A stretch of DNA of 64,000 bases, from NCBI RefSeq assembly GCF_032884065.1, contig NC_088863.1:40395076-40459075 (forward strand). Reading direction: 5' to 3'. The notes beneath the pieces are model-generated. The model worked only from the letters and a program-made list of their open reading frames with translations. It was not told the origin of the DNA and did no database searches. Source of the DNA: Artemia franciscana (Eukaryota > Arthropoda > Branchiopoda > Anostraca > Artemiidae). How positions within the stretch are numbered: the stretch's first letter is position 1; the number at the start of each line of letters is the position of its first letter. Both the position numbers and the translations under genes were made by a program. Below are positions 1 through 11,764 of the stretch, one piece after another.

Positions 1-2
1 TC

Positions 3-416
3 TCGGATATACCCCATAATTATTCAAGAGCTGATTTGGAGGCTTCAGTGGAAGGACTTATTAGTGCTAGTCAAATCGGCGACTCTCGTACTTTTCGCCT
101 CGAGTTCGTCGACAAAACCGCTCTGAATGCGATTCTGGAGTCGGGAATCCGTATTGGATATGAAATTTTTCGCGCTAAGCCCTTTCAATCCATTCCGCGT
201 CGATGCTTTTGCTGTCAAAGTACTGATCACCTGATTGGAGCTTGTCCCAGCTCACCAGCACATCCCAAGTGTTCCAGATGTTCTGGCCCTCATGTGAATT
301 CCAAGGAAAACCCTTGCCAAGCGTCACCAAAATGCGCAAATTGCACTATGGAACACGTAAGTTTTAGCCTGAAATGCAAAGTTCTCCGTTCGGCTCTCAA
401 CGACGCTAATAAATGA
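3..416 (+). CDS. Retrotransposon ORF1 (gag-like, CCHC zinc knuckles), 5'-partial
   Basis: The frame is open from base 3, so the true start is upstream. The visible C-terminal part has three consecutive Cys/His knuckles. The first fits CX2CX4HX4C (Cys-Cys-Gln-Ser-Thr-Asp-His...Cys, about 199-243). The second and third are CX2CX3H variants at about 268-318 and 333-375. Such knuckles in LINE ORF1 proteins bind the element RNA in the ribonucleoprotein particle. The stop codon TGA (414-416) overlaps the ATG of ORF2 (413-415) as ATGA. That arrangement suggests ORF2 is reached by termination-reinitiation, as described for some insect non-LTR elements such as SART1. I see no break in the visible part. 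Confidence 0.85.
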   Translation, partial: SDIPHNYSRADLEASVEGLISASQIGDSRTFRLEFVDKTALNAILESGIRIGYEIFRAKPFQSIPRRCFCCQSTDHLIGACPSSPAHPKCSRCSGPHVNSKENPCQASPKCANCTMEHVSFSLKCKVLRSALNDANK

Positions 417-1549
417 ATGCTCAAACTCCGTTTAGCTTTGTTTCCCTTAATATTAATGGTACAAAAGACAAGGATCTACTGATAAGTGAACTACTTGAAA
501 ATGATATTGTGTTTCTACAGGAGCACCTTCTCTCTAAGGTGAATGTTGATAGCCTAAAGCGTTCTCGGACCCATTATACCTTCTTGAGAGCCGCCCAAAA
601 AACCCGTGGAAGACCATCAGGAGGTCTGGCCATCTATTTCAGACACAAGACTCAGCCGATATTATTGCAAAGCGACGCTATCATCTTAGCGATAAAATGT
701 GGTGATACCGCATTTATAAACATTTATTTCCCCTGTAATAAAAAGACTGTGCAGTCATTGTCTAGTTTTTCACAAGCATGTAATCGCCTACGAACACTAC
801 TTAGCGACCTTTCAAAACAAAATACCAAATGGGTTCTCGCCGGTGACATGAACACTGACTTATTATCTAATTCCGACCGATCTGAAATCTTTCTCGATTC
901 ACTACCTGGAGGATTCCATCTTGCTGATAAAGATCTTCAATTTACTTATATTCACAATCGTGGTGGTCTTACTTCCAACCTTGATCATGTAATTGTGTCA
1001 GATTCAACTCTACTTTCATCAATAGTTCATGTGGAAGACTCTAAAATCGACAACGATCATTTACCAATCACGTGCCAACTATCTTGCTCCATAGCAACCT
1101 CTGTGCAACGTAACTCTCCCAAGTGGTTCTCAAAGTTAAATTGGGAAAATACCAATGTTCCACTTTATGTATTCACATTGTCCCAGTTATTATCATCTAT
1201 TAAAGTGCCTTTCCACTTATTGCAAACATCTGTATCTACAACTTCAACGCGGATAGATATCAACTCGTACTATCAGCAAATAGTGTTCTGTCTAAAGTCT
1301 GCCGCTAAAACAGCTGTACCCTCCGAGTGCGTTCGAACGGGTACTCGCAATACCTTTTGGAAAGTTGATCCTAAAATGAAGATAGCTATACAAAAAGCTA
1401 AGTTCTGGCTCCGTATGTGGATAGCCTGTAATCGTCCTTCTTCTGGTTCAGTACATCAAATAAAACAGAAAACCAAACGAGAGTACAAATATTCCCTGCG
1501 TAGAGCGAGACTGAATGCCTGGGATGGTCCTTGTGACAAGAAATCCTAG
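413..1549 (+). CDS. Retrotransposon ORF2, N-terminal AP-endonuclease part, ending at a premature amber
   Basis: ORF2 begins with ATG at 413, overlapping the ORF1 stop. The product starts with a typical endonuclease/exonuclease/phosphatase fold. Landmarks in order are FVSLNINGTKD, FLQEHLL (catalytic Glu), PSGGLAIYF, the GDMNTD motif (about residue 144), and a C-terminal DNDHLPI where the catalytic Asp-His pair is expected. This domain nicks target DNA to prime reverse transcription. The frame stops at TAG 1547-1549. The codons that follow are in the same frame (413 and 1637 are both 2 modulo 3) and stay open through the RT domain to 3064. The amber is therefore one substitution inside an ORF of about 884 codons, not the natural end. 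Confidence 0.85.
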   Translation: MNAQTPFSFVSLNINGTKDKDLLISELLENDIVFLQEHLLSKVNVDSLKRSRTHYTFLRAAQKTRGRPSGGLAIYFRHKTQPILLQSDAIILAIKCGDTAFINIYFPCNKKTVQSLSSFSQACNRLRTLLSDLSKQNTKWVLAGDMNTDLLSNSDRSEIFLDSLPGGFHLADKDLQFTYIHNRGGLTSNLDHVIVSDSTLLSSIVHVEDSKIDNDHLPITCQLSCSIATSVQRNSPKWFSKLNWENTNVPLYVFTLSQLLSSIKVPFHLLQTSVSTTSTRIDINSYYQQIVFCLKSAAKTAVPSECVRTGTRNTFWKVDPKMKIAIQKAKFWLRMWIACNRPSSGSVHQIKQKTKREYKYSLRRARLNAWDGPCDKKS

Positions 1550-3064
1550 GATCGTGTTATAAACAGTGTTAAGTGTTCACCTCCAATTAATTCGTCTCTT
1601 CGGCTATGTGACTTCGTTTCTCATTATAAAAATATTTTGCTTTCGTTTAATATTAATCTCCAAAATCATTTTACAAAGCTTGTAAACTCAATCCTCCCAA
1701 TTCGTATCAACCAATGTCAAGTGTTATCGGTGGAATCTGGTGTTATACTCCGAGCTCTTATGCAAGTGAATAAGTCTGAGTCTCTCGATAGTGATGGTCT
1801 TTGCTTCAAGTTTTTTGCTTATGATTGTCCTGAACTGCTGAAGCATTTGCAATTATTGTTTCAGATGTGTTTGGCACAGTCCGTTGTGCCAGATAGTTTT
1901 TTGTCCTGTTGTATATCTCCCATAGTCAAGAGGGGTAAGGACCCCAGTGCTTGCTCTAATTATCGTCCTATCACTGTGTCTTGTTTTGTTAGTAAGCTAT
2001 TTGAATATGTACTGCTACCGGCCATTAACTCCAAGTGCAATTTTACGCCCTTCCAGCTTGGTTTTAGAAAAGGTAAAGGCTGTTTTCAAGCTCACCATAT
2101 TGTGGGTCGGCTAATGAAACAAGCTGTTGCTCAAAAAAGTCCCCTGTATTGTTTGACTGTTGACATATCTAGTGCTTTTGATAATGTAATTCGTTCAAAT
2201 GCTTTGTTTTCTCTAGCAGCCTCGGGTGTTAACCTTTCTATTGTTTCCGTGCTTAAGTATTGGTATGCTAATTCTTCAGTTAGGGTGAAGTGGAATGGTA
2301 CGGTAGGGGAGTATATTCCTGTTAAAAAAGGCGTTAGGCAAGGTGCCGTGTTATCCCCGAGCATTTTTAAATGTGTTTTAGCTTCGTGTCTCCAACGTCT
2401 TCAACCGTCAATTTTTTACAATGATAATTTAGGCATTAGTCACGTTGCATATGCTGATGATGTTCTGCTTCTTAGCCGGACAAAAAATAGTCTAATTACC
2501 AACTTCTACCGGCTTTCAGCCGCACTATCCACAGTAGGCCTTTCAGTTAATGCCTCCAAATGTGAGTTTTTGTGTTTTGGGAGTCCTCCACCAGCATCAC
2601 CTCTTTGCTTGGGTTCTTCAACTATACCACGTTCAGCAAGTACTAAACGGTCGGGTCTCTCTTTTTCCACGTCACTTTCGTCTACTTGCTCCGCTATTAC
2701 GTCCAGCGTGCTGAAAAGTATGCGGGTTGGATACGCGAAAATTTCACCAAATCGTGGTCGGTATAACCGAAATGGACTATGCCGTCTTTATTCTAGTTTT
2801 TGTGCCCCTGCTGTTTTTTATCTTTCTGGTTTTGCTTTCCTCCTTCGGAAGAAGGATACAAAGAAAATACGCTCAGGATATTTTAAGTATTGCAAGTATT
2901 TGCTGCGTCTGCCTCGGTGGTATCGGAATCATACAGTCGTCTCTAAATTTGACAACGTTGATGCACCCTCGCGACTGAAACATTTATCTAAAGATATATG
3001 TTTTAAAACTCGGCAAATGGTCGGTGTTTTTGACCCTCTTTGGCCATTTTTTGATTGGAGGTAA
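1550..3064 (+). pseudogene. Retrotransposon ORF2, reverse transcriptase part (downstream of the amber)
   Basis: This segment continues the ORF2 frame from 1550 with no further stop until TAA at 3062-3064. RT landmarks are all present: a fingers region (ISPIVKRGKDP, NYRPITVSCF), FQLGFRKGKG, the catalytic TVDISSAFDN, GVRQGAVLSPSIF, and the catalytic box AYADDVLLLS near 2447-2470. After the thumb the C-terminal part contains YLLRLPRWYRNHTV, which recurs in the copy at 25.2 kb. No RNase H domain is visible. The RT should copy the element RNA at the nicked target. As it stands it can be made only by readthrough of the amber or internal initiation, so this copy is probably not autonomous, though no catalytic residue is visibly lost. 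Confidence 0.85.
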
Positions 3065-3208
3065 TTTATTTATGTTGTATGTCGTTATGCTGCTATGTTA
3101 TTTATGTTGTTATGTTTTTTGTCTTGTTTTTTTCCTTTTTTTTGTGTGTTTACTCCACAGTTTAATGTACTTTGTGGGTTATAAATAAATTATTATTATT
3201 TATTATAT

Positions 3209-4655
3209 TTGGTCGCTGGATCGGTAATTATCAGTTTGAGGACATTTGCTCTGAACAGGATATTAATATCAAAGTGAATAAACTGAATACTCTGCTTCAG
3301 GAGCAGTTTCAGACTTGTTTCCCCGTAAGAGTCATTCCTGTGAATGACACTGATAAACCGTGGATAACCAATGATCTAAAGAATTTAATAAAGACCTGTT
3401 GTCTTCTTCATATCGCTGGTGATGCCGTCACTTCAGCCAAGTTGCGTAATCATATTGTTAAACCGAACAAGCGCGCCAAGAGGCAGTATGTGAGGGATTA
3501 AACTACTCCCTTACTCACAATAGACCCCCACAAATGGCATTCATCAGTAAAAAGACTTGCCTTTAAGACAACACTCAGAGATCTAAGGCTGCTCAAAGAG
3601 GACGGTACCCTGACCTCAGCTAATGAACTCAATTCCTTTTTTGCTGACATTTTCCCCACATTTCCATCAATCACCAAATCAGAAATTGATGGTATCATTG
3701 CTTGTGCAGAGATTAATGACGTATGTAAAGTCTTTGAATTCACTGTTTATAAGAACCCCTAAGACTAAGAGTGAACTATGCGTCCTACCCCGGTGACCTT
3801 CCACTAAAGCTGTTACGCGAATTCACCATTTTTCTTGCTAAGCCACTCTCTTCTATAATCAGCCAATGTTTCTGTCAGCAAGTATTCCCTAGTGCTTGGA
3901 AAAGAGCATATGTTCGCGTTATTCCAAAAGTAAGGTGTCCAAAATCATGTGATCAACTCCGCACTATATCAATAACTCCGAACCATTCTAAAGGGGCAGA
4001 AACGTTTTTTTTACCACAAACTTATGTCACAGGTATCTGCATATCTAGACCCGTATCAGTATGGATGCTTAAGAGGCAGCAGCACAACTGTTTATTTAGT
4101 ACGGATGTACCATCTCGTTGTCGAGTGGCTCGACCTAGGAAGTGCTATAGTCGACCTTCTCCTCGTAGACTACCGAAAGGCTTTTGATCTTATTCGCCCT
4201 CCGTTGCTATCACAAATCTACACTCCATGGGTGCGCACAAAGATATTCTCCTTTTAGTGATCAATTTTTTACAAGCCCACTATCAGAGCGTTGTGTCCCC
4301 TCCTCCTCCTAATCGTAGTAAATCTTCGGCAGTAGTGCTTGGTGTAAAGTTTAACATCGACTGCTCTTTCAGCCTTCATGTCTATACAATTATCAAAAAG
4401 GCAAATAGTGCGATACGTACACTTATACTAATGCGTCGATTTGGTTTCTCAGTGGCACAACGAAGGATAGCCTATCTCACTTACATCCAAACAATTTTAG
4501 AGTATTCATGCCCCGTATGGGGCCCAAAAGTCAATAACACTATTTACCTAAGTGACCAGCTTGAGTCAATACAAAAAAGAGCAGTCAAAGTAATATTTAC
4601 TGCCGATTCGTCAGAAGCGTCCCAACATTCGCTTATTATTATTATTGAGGTGTAG
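3209..4655 (+). pseudogene. Degenerate LINE reverse transcriptase (different family), frameshifted and internally deleted
   Basis: Directly after the tail of the first element, several frames in turn encode pieces of one LINE ORF2. About 3222-3501 gives the endonuclease-RT linker (DKPWITNDLKNLI). 3498-3743 continues it in another frame (DPHKWHSS, DDGTLTSANELNSFF-like). 3771-4010 gives the RT fingers (PLSSIISQCF...VFPSAWKRAYVRVIPK). 4024-4257 carries DPYQYGCLRGSST and the LLVDYRKAFD box. 4290-4655 has the C-terminal LGVKFNID and SCPVWGP segments. The YADD region is missing between about 4257 and 4300. At least four frame changes and one internal deletion make it a dead copy. The linker resembles CR1/L2-type elements more than Jockey. 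It ends at a short TTA run (about 4633-4646). Confidence 0.75.
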
Positions 4656-5209
4656 TTCTGCCTGGCAATAACTTAAAGTGCATCAGTTTTGTTGTTCAAA
4701 GATCTAGCGTTACATACAAGTATATTTGGTAGCTTACGTTCATCTAAAGGACGTTCGGGCTTGAGAACGGGCGGACTGTCCTAGATGGGGCACATGGGGG
4801 TTTCGTCAAATCTCTTCAGACGCAGTATTTTAGGTGTTTTGGCTATCTGGATTTTCACCAGGTTTCTCTCGAACACTTGATTTGGCGATGGACAGTAGTC
4901 ACGGCTTGTCACTATTACCGAAATAGCATACCCCGTACGTTTTCTCCTTTCATTTTTCCTTGCCCGGCATCCACGTTTCTTTCTTGTCGGATTGTTTCCA
5001 TTGGTGGACGATGCGCCACCTGGGACTCTTTGCAGTAAGTGCACAGCAGTTAGCGTTGTCAAGATAGATGACACCAAAAAGGTGGAATGGAAACGCAACT
5101 TTATTAAGTCATTTTTTGGCACAGCGACGGCTTCACCAGGAGTGATTCTGGTACTCAAAAATAGAGCCAAACTGCGTAAGTCAATATCATTTTCACCATG
5201 AAGAATCAA
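4640..5209 (-). pseudogene. LINE ORF2 5' fragment (N-terminal extension and endonuclease start), inverted
   Basis: The minus strand is open for 142 codons (5209 to 4781). The product is basic, with a KKRGCRARKNERRKR cluster and the segment VTSRDYCPSP. Reading on past 4781, the same strand encodes PNILVCNARSLNNKTDAL. That is the conserved start of the AP-endonuclease domain in CR1/L2/RTE-like LINEs. The homology breaks off near 4660, and a short AAT run (minus strand) follows at about 4646-4633. This may be the 3' tail of an internally deleted copy. The fragment faces the RT relic at 3209-4655 tail to tail. The exact family is unknown to me. Confidence 0.55.
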
Positions 5210-6277
5210 CTTCCGCGCACAAATATAAAGCTTAACTATGGTAAGATGTTTTGCTAGTCGGAAGGGGCAAGTGACATTTACGGCTTACTGACTACAATGA
5301 AAAAACTACAAATAAAATCAGTTTTGACTACAATAAACTCAGCTAGTTGATAAATCCCGAGTTTTTAGTTAACGACAAAAGCTTACATTTAGTTAACTGC
5401 TTTCAAGTTAGGTTTGAAAAAGTCGAGTGAATCAAGCTAAGTGAACCACAACGCTAAGTGAACCCAAGTGCATCTGCATATATTTTAACAAGGGATTGAA
5501 ACAATTTAAAAGTCTTAATAAAGAAAACCAAAAGTTCGAAACTTTGTAGATATCGTTGTTAGAAATCGAACTTGCTTAAATTATCCCCCTCTTTTAATAC
5601 TAGCAGAGCCTTATCCCACTGTACGATTTTAGTTACTAACCCTTCAAATCCCTTCAATGGGTACTAGCAGACCTTTATCCCAATGTGCTATTGGAGTTGC
5701 TAGTCCCTCGTATCCAGCTAAAACCTTCTAGGTGAGACTGAACGTTTCTTGGGCACAATATATGTATATATTTTCGGTGAGACTATTCAATGGATACAAG
5801 CGGGCCCACACACATATGGCATTACCACTACTTCTGGTTGATAAGGAAATTTTAAAAGCATTATTATCTAAGTTTCCTTTGCCAAGTATGTTGAAGTGAC
5901 ATGATGACTAATATACGAAGTTTTGATACGAATTGTAATATTCAATTAGAAGAGATATTTTTGTATTCTTATGGTATATAGCCTGTTATAGACTATTAAT
6001 AATTGATTATGACTACAAACGGTCAGGTATCATTTATGTAATGTAACGGTCCTGAGCACATCGGTTTTCCATTACCGGGATGGCACATGAGTTTGCATCC
6101 CCGCATTTCCATCCAGGAACCATGTCCCTCTTAGGGTTCCCGATTACCCTATTCAGGGCCCTAATCACCCACATTCAACCCCCTCCACTCACAACTGTTT
6201 TTGGAAAAAAATTTGAACTTGGAATTTTTTTTATGTGGCCGCGCGCTTTGTACTCTGTGGTTGGACATCGGCAGTAG
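5210..6277. other. Non-coding stretch with a small degenerate tandem repeat
   Basis: I see no convincing gene here. Around 5599-5725 a segment of about 62 bp beginning TACTAGCAGA and containing CTTATCCCA is present twice in direct order with moderate divergence. A short direct motif (GCTAAGTGAACC) recurs near 5430-5465. Confidence 0.4.
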
Positions 6278-7029
6278 ATGATTTATTGTATGTTTCAATC
6301 AATATTAATTGTGCACTGGATGGATAAACCCTCACTTCATTTGAAAAAAGTGAAGATGAAATGTTTGAAGAAACTGTGTGCACAAAATCAAGTTATCGTT
6401 GCGTTGACTGTTGACAAAGACAAACATTTGAACTATGAAACAACTACTAGTGGTAACACTATTGGAAATGTATGTGTGCGTTCTTATCATAGTGAAAGAT
6501 TAGAATCCTTGGAGTGCCGAAAAGATTCAACTTTATGATGTTGGTGATGCGAGGGTAACTTTCCCAGAGTTATTAGTGCTCAAAGAGAATGCAAACATAA
6601 AACAATTAGTTGATGACGAAGGGCAGCTTCTTGCTACTGCTGGTAACATGTTACCTGTTGATAGATCCCATCGCCATCTTTCTGGTAATAGCATTAAAAT
6701 AAATCAAAAAACGAAAAAAGGCCTAATGCTGCATTGATATCATAATGCATATCTTGTCTATGTGCCGAAACTGCAAACTATGTAAAAATAATGTGGTAAT
6801 AGGCAGTGAAATCGAAAGCAAAATAAAAAGAGTAATGGTAGACAATATCACCAAGGAATATAAAGATGAATCGATGAAAAACAAAGCACTTATGAGCATT
6901 ATTGCTACCATTGATCGTTTACCAACAGATACACTCAATGAACCCAATAATAGCAGTAGGTGGAACCATGTTAATACTCGTGTATGGCCCCAAAATGGAA
7001 TATTGGCCATGTCAAGAGAAAAAAAATGA
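6278..7029 (+). other. Unrecognised, probably degenerate coding remnant
   Basis: Three moderately open stretches lie in succession: 6278-6538, about 6541-6735 in another frame (containing VTFPELLVLKEN and DDEGQLLATAGNML), and 6745-7029 (95 codons, lysine-rich, with CRNCKLCKNN). Codons look more protein-like than in the flanking repeats, and the change of frame suggests a decayed gene, perhaps a transposon protein. I do not recognise any family, so no function is assigned. Confidence 0.25.
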
Positions 7030-7224
7030 AGTGTTTAGTGAAATGGACTCAAAGCACTCATTCTTATTTTTACGATGATAATCAATATGTCCTTATTTCA
7101 ATAAAAATATTTTATGCATTACTTTGTTGTTTTACTATGTTTTCATTATTTTTATGGCACGCTAGCAATTCGAATGTTTAGAATGTTTATTAAAAAGCCA
7201 GAGATGTAAGAAAAGGAATTTTAG

Positions 7225-8229
<1,005 letters not shown>

Positions 8230-9947
8230 AGACCCCTCAGGACAAAGCCTGTAAGTTAAGGAATCGGTTCATGATTCACATATGATATGTTTCATTGAGA
8301 AAGGTTGACCTTCAGTTTTGAAAAAGACTTAGGGCATTCAGGCTAGCCTTTCAGAGAATATTGAGGAAAGAACTGAACTAAATCAATATAAGTTATGTTC
8401 ATAAGGGATGTCAAAAGGACGCGACTCAGGTATAATTAAGTATATTAAATTGGAGCTTTTAGAAAAGGATAAAACAGATGATCAATTGACCAAAAAGACA
8501 ATATTTGTGCTTCACCATAACTACCACTTCTACTACTACTACCAAAACTACCACTAAAACAACTGATTCTGTACCAATTACTACCAATGCTGACGACCTT
8601 GAAATAAACATCTAACGAAACTTTGGGGGGAAAGTTGAACTAAACCAAAACATGATATGTGCATACAAATTATTGATATGAGCGTATCAGCAATATTTTT
8701 GGAACGGCTAACCGTATAAAGAGGAAACCACTGGGAGAGCAGGAGTGGGATGTTCAATTGACCGATATACAACACAATTACTGCTGCTACTCTTCCTACT
8801 ACTACTACCAATTTTACTATGATACAAGTACACCTAAGCCTATGCTTCTGAAGGTGAAAATTTGACAGAATATTGAGGGAGAATTTGGACTAAAACGAAA
8901 CGCTTTATATGCATCCAGATTGTCGAAAGGGCGTATCTCAAGAATGGATTTGGATATTAAGTTGGAACTTTCAGAGAAGGTTTAAAGGAGAAAATCAATC
9001 GATGAAAAGGTAATATGTGCATGTCACTACTATCACTTTTACTTTTACTAATATTACAACTACTACTGCTGCTATTAATCTACTCCAGCTTTACTGTTAA
9101 TACTATTGATAATGCTACTAGTACGAAAACTTAATTATCACTACTATTACAACTATGCTTAAGGGCATGAACTGAAACTTTCAGGAAATTTCTAGGGGGG
9201 TGTCAAACTGCATCGCAACACGTCATCCACATGCAGGTTGTCAAAAGAGCACATCAGAAATATTTGAGGAACAGTTTTGTGTACGAACTTAAAGCTTACA
9301 ATGGCTTGTTATGGGAGATTTCGAATTAAGCAAAAGAGAATTTTTGCATCCTAATACAACTGCTTCTACTCATACTGCTATTATTATTACTGCTGCTTTT
9401 GATGGTTCTGCTACCAAAGCTAAGGTTACTACTACTAATCTGCCGCTACTACTACTAGTGCTTCTATTATGACTACAGGCGCAACTACTACTGCTATTAA
9501 AGGTAAGGTTATTAAGGTGACAGTAAAGCAAATATTGAAAATACATTGAACTAAATCGAAACATGCTATACGCACACAGGTTGTGAAGAGGACGTATCAG
9601 CAATGCTTCACGGAACAGTTGATGTTATTAAATTAAGAATTCCATCGTTGGTTGCAGAGGATGTTGAATCAAACCAAAGGTCCTAAGTACTTATTCCTGC
9701 TACTACTACTACAATTATTGCTACTACACTAGCCTTGGGTATGTAGATTGTTTAAGGCTGACAAAACACTATCTACAGAACGTCTTACATTATTATGTTA
9801 GACGTCTTAGGGTAAGTTGTGGTGGATTTTGAACCAGCCATAAGACAATACGTGTATAGGCTACTCTACTCTAGTAATCTTACGTTACTGTAGCTAATGA
9901 CACTAAGGTTATTAAGATGGAACTATTAGGGAACTATGTGATGGAAC
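8230..9947 (+). repeat. Family A: degenerate tandem repeat, units about 250-340 bp
   Basis: The same ordered phrases recur at irregular spacing. A GAACTAAATCGAAACATG-like phrase is followed by AGGTTGTCAAAAGAGCG, then TATCAGNAATATTTNNGGAACGG, then TTAAGTTGAAACTTTCAG, and then a run of ACT/TAC triplets. The GTTGTCAAAAG-like core sits near 8406, 8667, 8917, 9236 and 9578, spacings of about 260, 250, 320 and 340. Each unit therefore carries its own triplet tract. The same phrases occur, reverse-complemented, at 19.85-20.9 kb. I see no open frame that persists across units. Confidence 0.7.
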
Positions 9948-10974
9948 TATTAAACTAGTGGTTCTCAACCGGGGTCCATATGGACCCAAGGGGCCCAAGT
10001 AATATTTCCGGGGGTCCACAGGCAAAACACAACAAATTGGGGGTCCACAATGATAGTTTGGGGGTCAATGAAGAAAACCAACTCATAACGCTCTTTAGTT
10101 TTAAGAATTCAATTTCTACTGTAATTTACATTATTTTGAATCTGTTTAGTGACCTACTCGGAATGGATATACCGATTTGGGTTTCAATTCCTTTCGAAGT
10201 TAATGTTGCCGAAATAGAATTATCTTTACAAGAGCCCCTCATCGAATTACAAAGTGATGAAATAATACGTGCAAAATTCAAAGATGGAAAGTACAATATA
10301 TGGAAAACAAATGATGTTGCTACAAAGTACCCTTTGCTATGGGATAAAGCGCAGTTCTACGTTATTGCTTTTCCTATATCTTATCTTGTTGAAGTGGGAT
10401 TTAGTCGTCTTTCTCAAATTTTATCAAAAGCTCGCAATAGACTTGACATTGTGAAAAGGGGTGATCTTCAACTATCATTAACATCGATAGAACCAAATAT
10501 AAAGAAACTTGTCGAGAAGCATCAACCAAAGGGATTTCATTGGAAAAAACATGCCTTTTCCTTCTTTTTAATCACACACTTAATTTCAACTGCTTTTTTT
10601 TATCCAGTTTACATAAATAATGTTGGAATGAATTAAACTTCCTGAGGAGCTCTACTCTCCATGAGCTTTAGTTGGTTGCTAATCGAAAAAACTTGTAGAA
10701 ACTTGCAATGTTGTAGTTGTTATCACAGTAATAGTAATAATAATAATTATTATTATTATTACATTAGAATATTTTATTTGTATTAAATTAGTTTTCATTT
10801 AAAAATAAAGCTTAATCGTATGCTATTTGTTTGATAATTGAAACCTTAAAATTTATATTAGTGAAGAATAAAAAATTGTTCTTATGTCCAATAGCTATGA
10901 AGGGGTCCACCAAGATAAAAAGAGAGGAAAAGGGGTCCATGGGGAAAAAAAGGTTGAGAACCACTGTATTAAAC
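9948..10974. mobile_element. hAT transposon deletion derivative (TIRs 9956-9970 and 10952-10966) with 8-bp TSD
   Basis: The element runs 9956-10966 (1011 bp). The left terminus TAGTGGTTCTCAACC and the right terminus GGTTGAGAACCACTG are inverted repeats differing only at the outermost base. A perfect 8-bp target duplication, TATTAAAC, flanks it at 9948-9955 and 10967-10974. Subterminal GGGGTCCA motifs repeat several times near both ends (for example 9971, 10014 and 10042 on the left; 10902 and 10931 on the right). These are probable transposase contact sites. The 8-bp duplication and the CAGTGGTTCTCAA-type end are characteristic of hAT elements of animals. It lies within family A, so it is younger than that array. 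Confidence 0.93.
9980..10636 (+). CDS. hAT transposase C-terminal fragment (dimerisation domain)
   Basis: An intact 218-codon frame from ATG 9980 lies inside the hAT element. Residues from about 45 on resemble the C-terminal end of hAT transposases of the ZBED5/FAM200 type. Landmarks are IELQSDEIIRAKF, YPLLWDKAQFYVIAFPISYL, VEVGFSRLSQIL and RNRLDIVKRGDLQLSLTSIEPNI. These correspond to the hATC dimerisation region. A full transposase is about 600 residues or more, so the zinc finger, the DDE core and the insertion domain are gone. The first 40 codons or so come from the 5' terminal repeat region fused in frame by the deletion. It cannot catalyse transposition. Whether any protein is made is unknown, though the frame has stayed open. 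Confidence 0.75.
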   Translation: MDPRGPSNISGGPQAKHNKLGVHNDSLGVNEENQLITLFSFKNSISTVIYIILNLFSDLLGMDIPIWVSIPFEVNVAEIELSLQEPLIELQSDEIIRAKFKDGKYNIWKTNDVATKYPLLWDKAQFYVIAFPISYLVEVGFSRLSQILSKARNRLDIVKRGDLQLSLTSIEPNIKKLVEKHQPKGFHWKKHAFSFFLITHLISTAFFYPVYINNVGMN

Positions 10975-11700
10975 GAAAAGAATACATGCCTGCTGCTTTT
11001 CACAAGGGCTCGGAAACAATATCATAGGCAGCGCTGCTCTGTAAAAGCTGTAATATCATTGAAACTTTAAAAGAAGCTAATTCGATTTGATAATAAATAA
11101 AGTTAGTATCCTTTTTAAGAGTCAAAAGGGATTGGATGACAAGCAGCCATCCTCCATAGCCCATAATTATCCAATCACTTCTAATTAAAATTTTAAAGAC
11201 AGCTGTTTTGTTCAGCATAGTTGAACGGTCTATTATTTATGTCTCCAGGGATATCGGATATTTCAACCCCTCACAATAACAAAAATCGACCAAATACACC
11301 TTAAAACGCAATGTTGCTTTAACACTCACTCAAAAGCCATTGTTTGTTTGCTGGTTGCCGACAAGAAATCTCAGAAATATCCCAAGAACGACTGAGGATA
11401 TTAAGTTGAAACTTTTAGGGCTACTACTATTACTACTTCTGCTCTTACAATTTAATTAGATCAAAAGAGTGTGAGTGTGTCCAGGTTGTCAAAGAGCATA
11501 AATAGAATCTTTTGGAAACGGCATTAAGTTTTATTTTCAGGTCAACTAGAAGAAGTATAAGACTAAATTAAACAATGCAATTTGTGTCATGATTTTTAAA
11601 AGTATATATGTTGTTAAAGATTGTTGAGAAAATTTCTGTAACTTAGAAATAGCAAGGAAAACTATGGACTCTTACAGAAAAAAAAGCGAAAGATTCTTTT
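10975..11700 (+). repeat. Family A segment homologous to 21.03-21.45 kb
   Basis: From about 11150 the sequence parallels 21035-21450 in the same orientation. Shared phrases include AACGGTC...GTCTCYAGGGATA, AATGTTGCTTT, the TGGTTGCC(A/G)(A/G)(T/C)AAGA phrase, TATTAAGTTGAAACTTT, ACTTCTGCT, and GTCCAGGTTGTCAAAGAGCAT. Divergence is clearly higher than between the two arms at 17.7-22.6 kb. It is non-coding. Confidence 0.65.
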
Positions 11701-11764
11701 CTTTTTCCATTAAAACGACTAGGTTGATAAAAATCGAACAGAAATTGATTTTAAAAACTTTTCC

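Larger units (their letters stand above)
1..3205 (+). mobile_element. Jockey/I-like non-LTR retrotransposon, 5' end outside window
   Basis: This is a nearly complete non-LTR element. A gag-like ORF1 overlaps an ORF2 with endonuclease and reverse transcriptase, followed by a T-rich 3' UTR that ends in an AT-rich tail (TTATAAATAAATTATTATT, about 3180-3200). There are no LTRs and no RNase H or integrase domain after the RT. ORF1 is already open at base 3, so the 5' end lies upstream of the window. The order and domain content fit the Jockey/I group. The clade is inferred from architecture, not from a tree. A single in-frame stop is the only obvious break, so the copy appears young compared with the other LINE remnants here. 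Confidence 0.85.
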
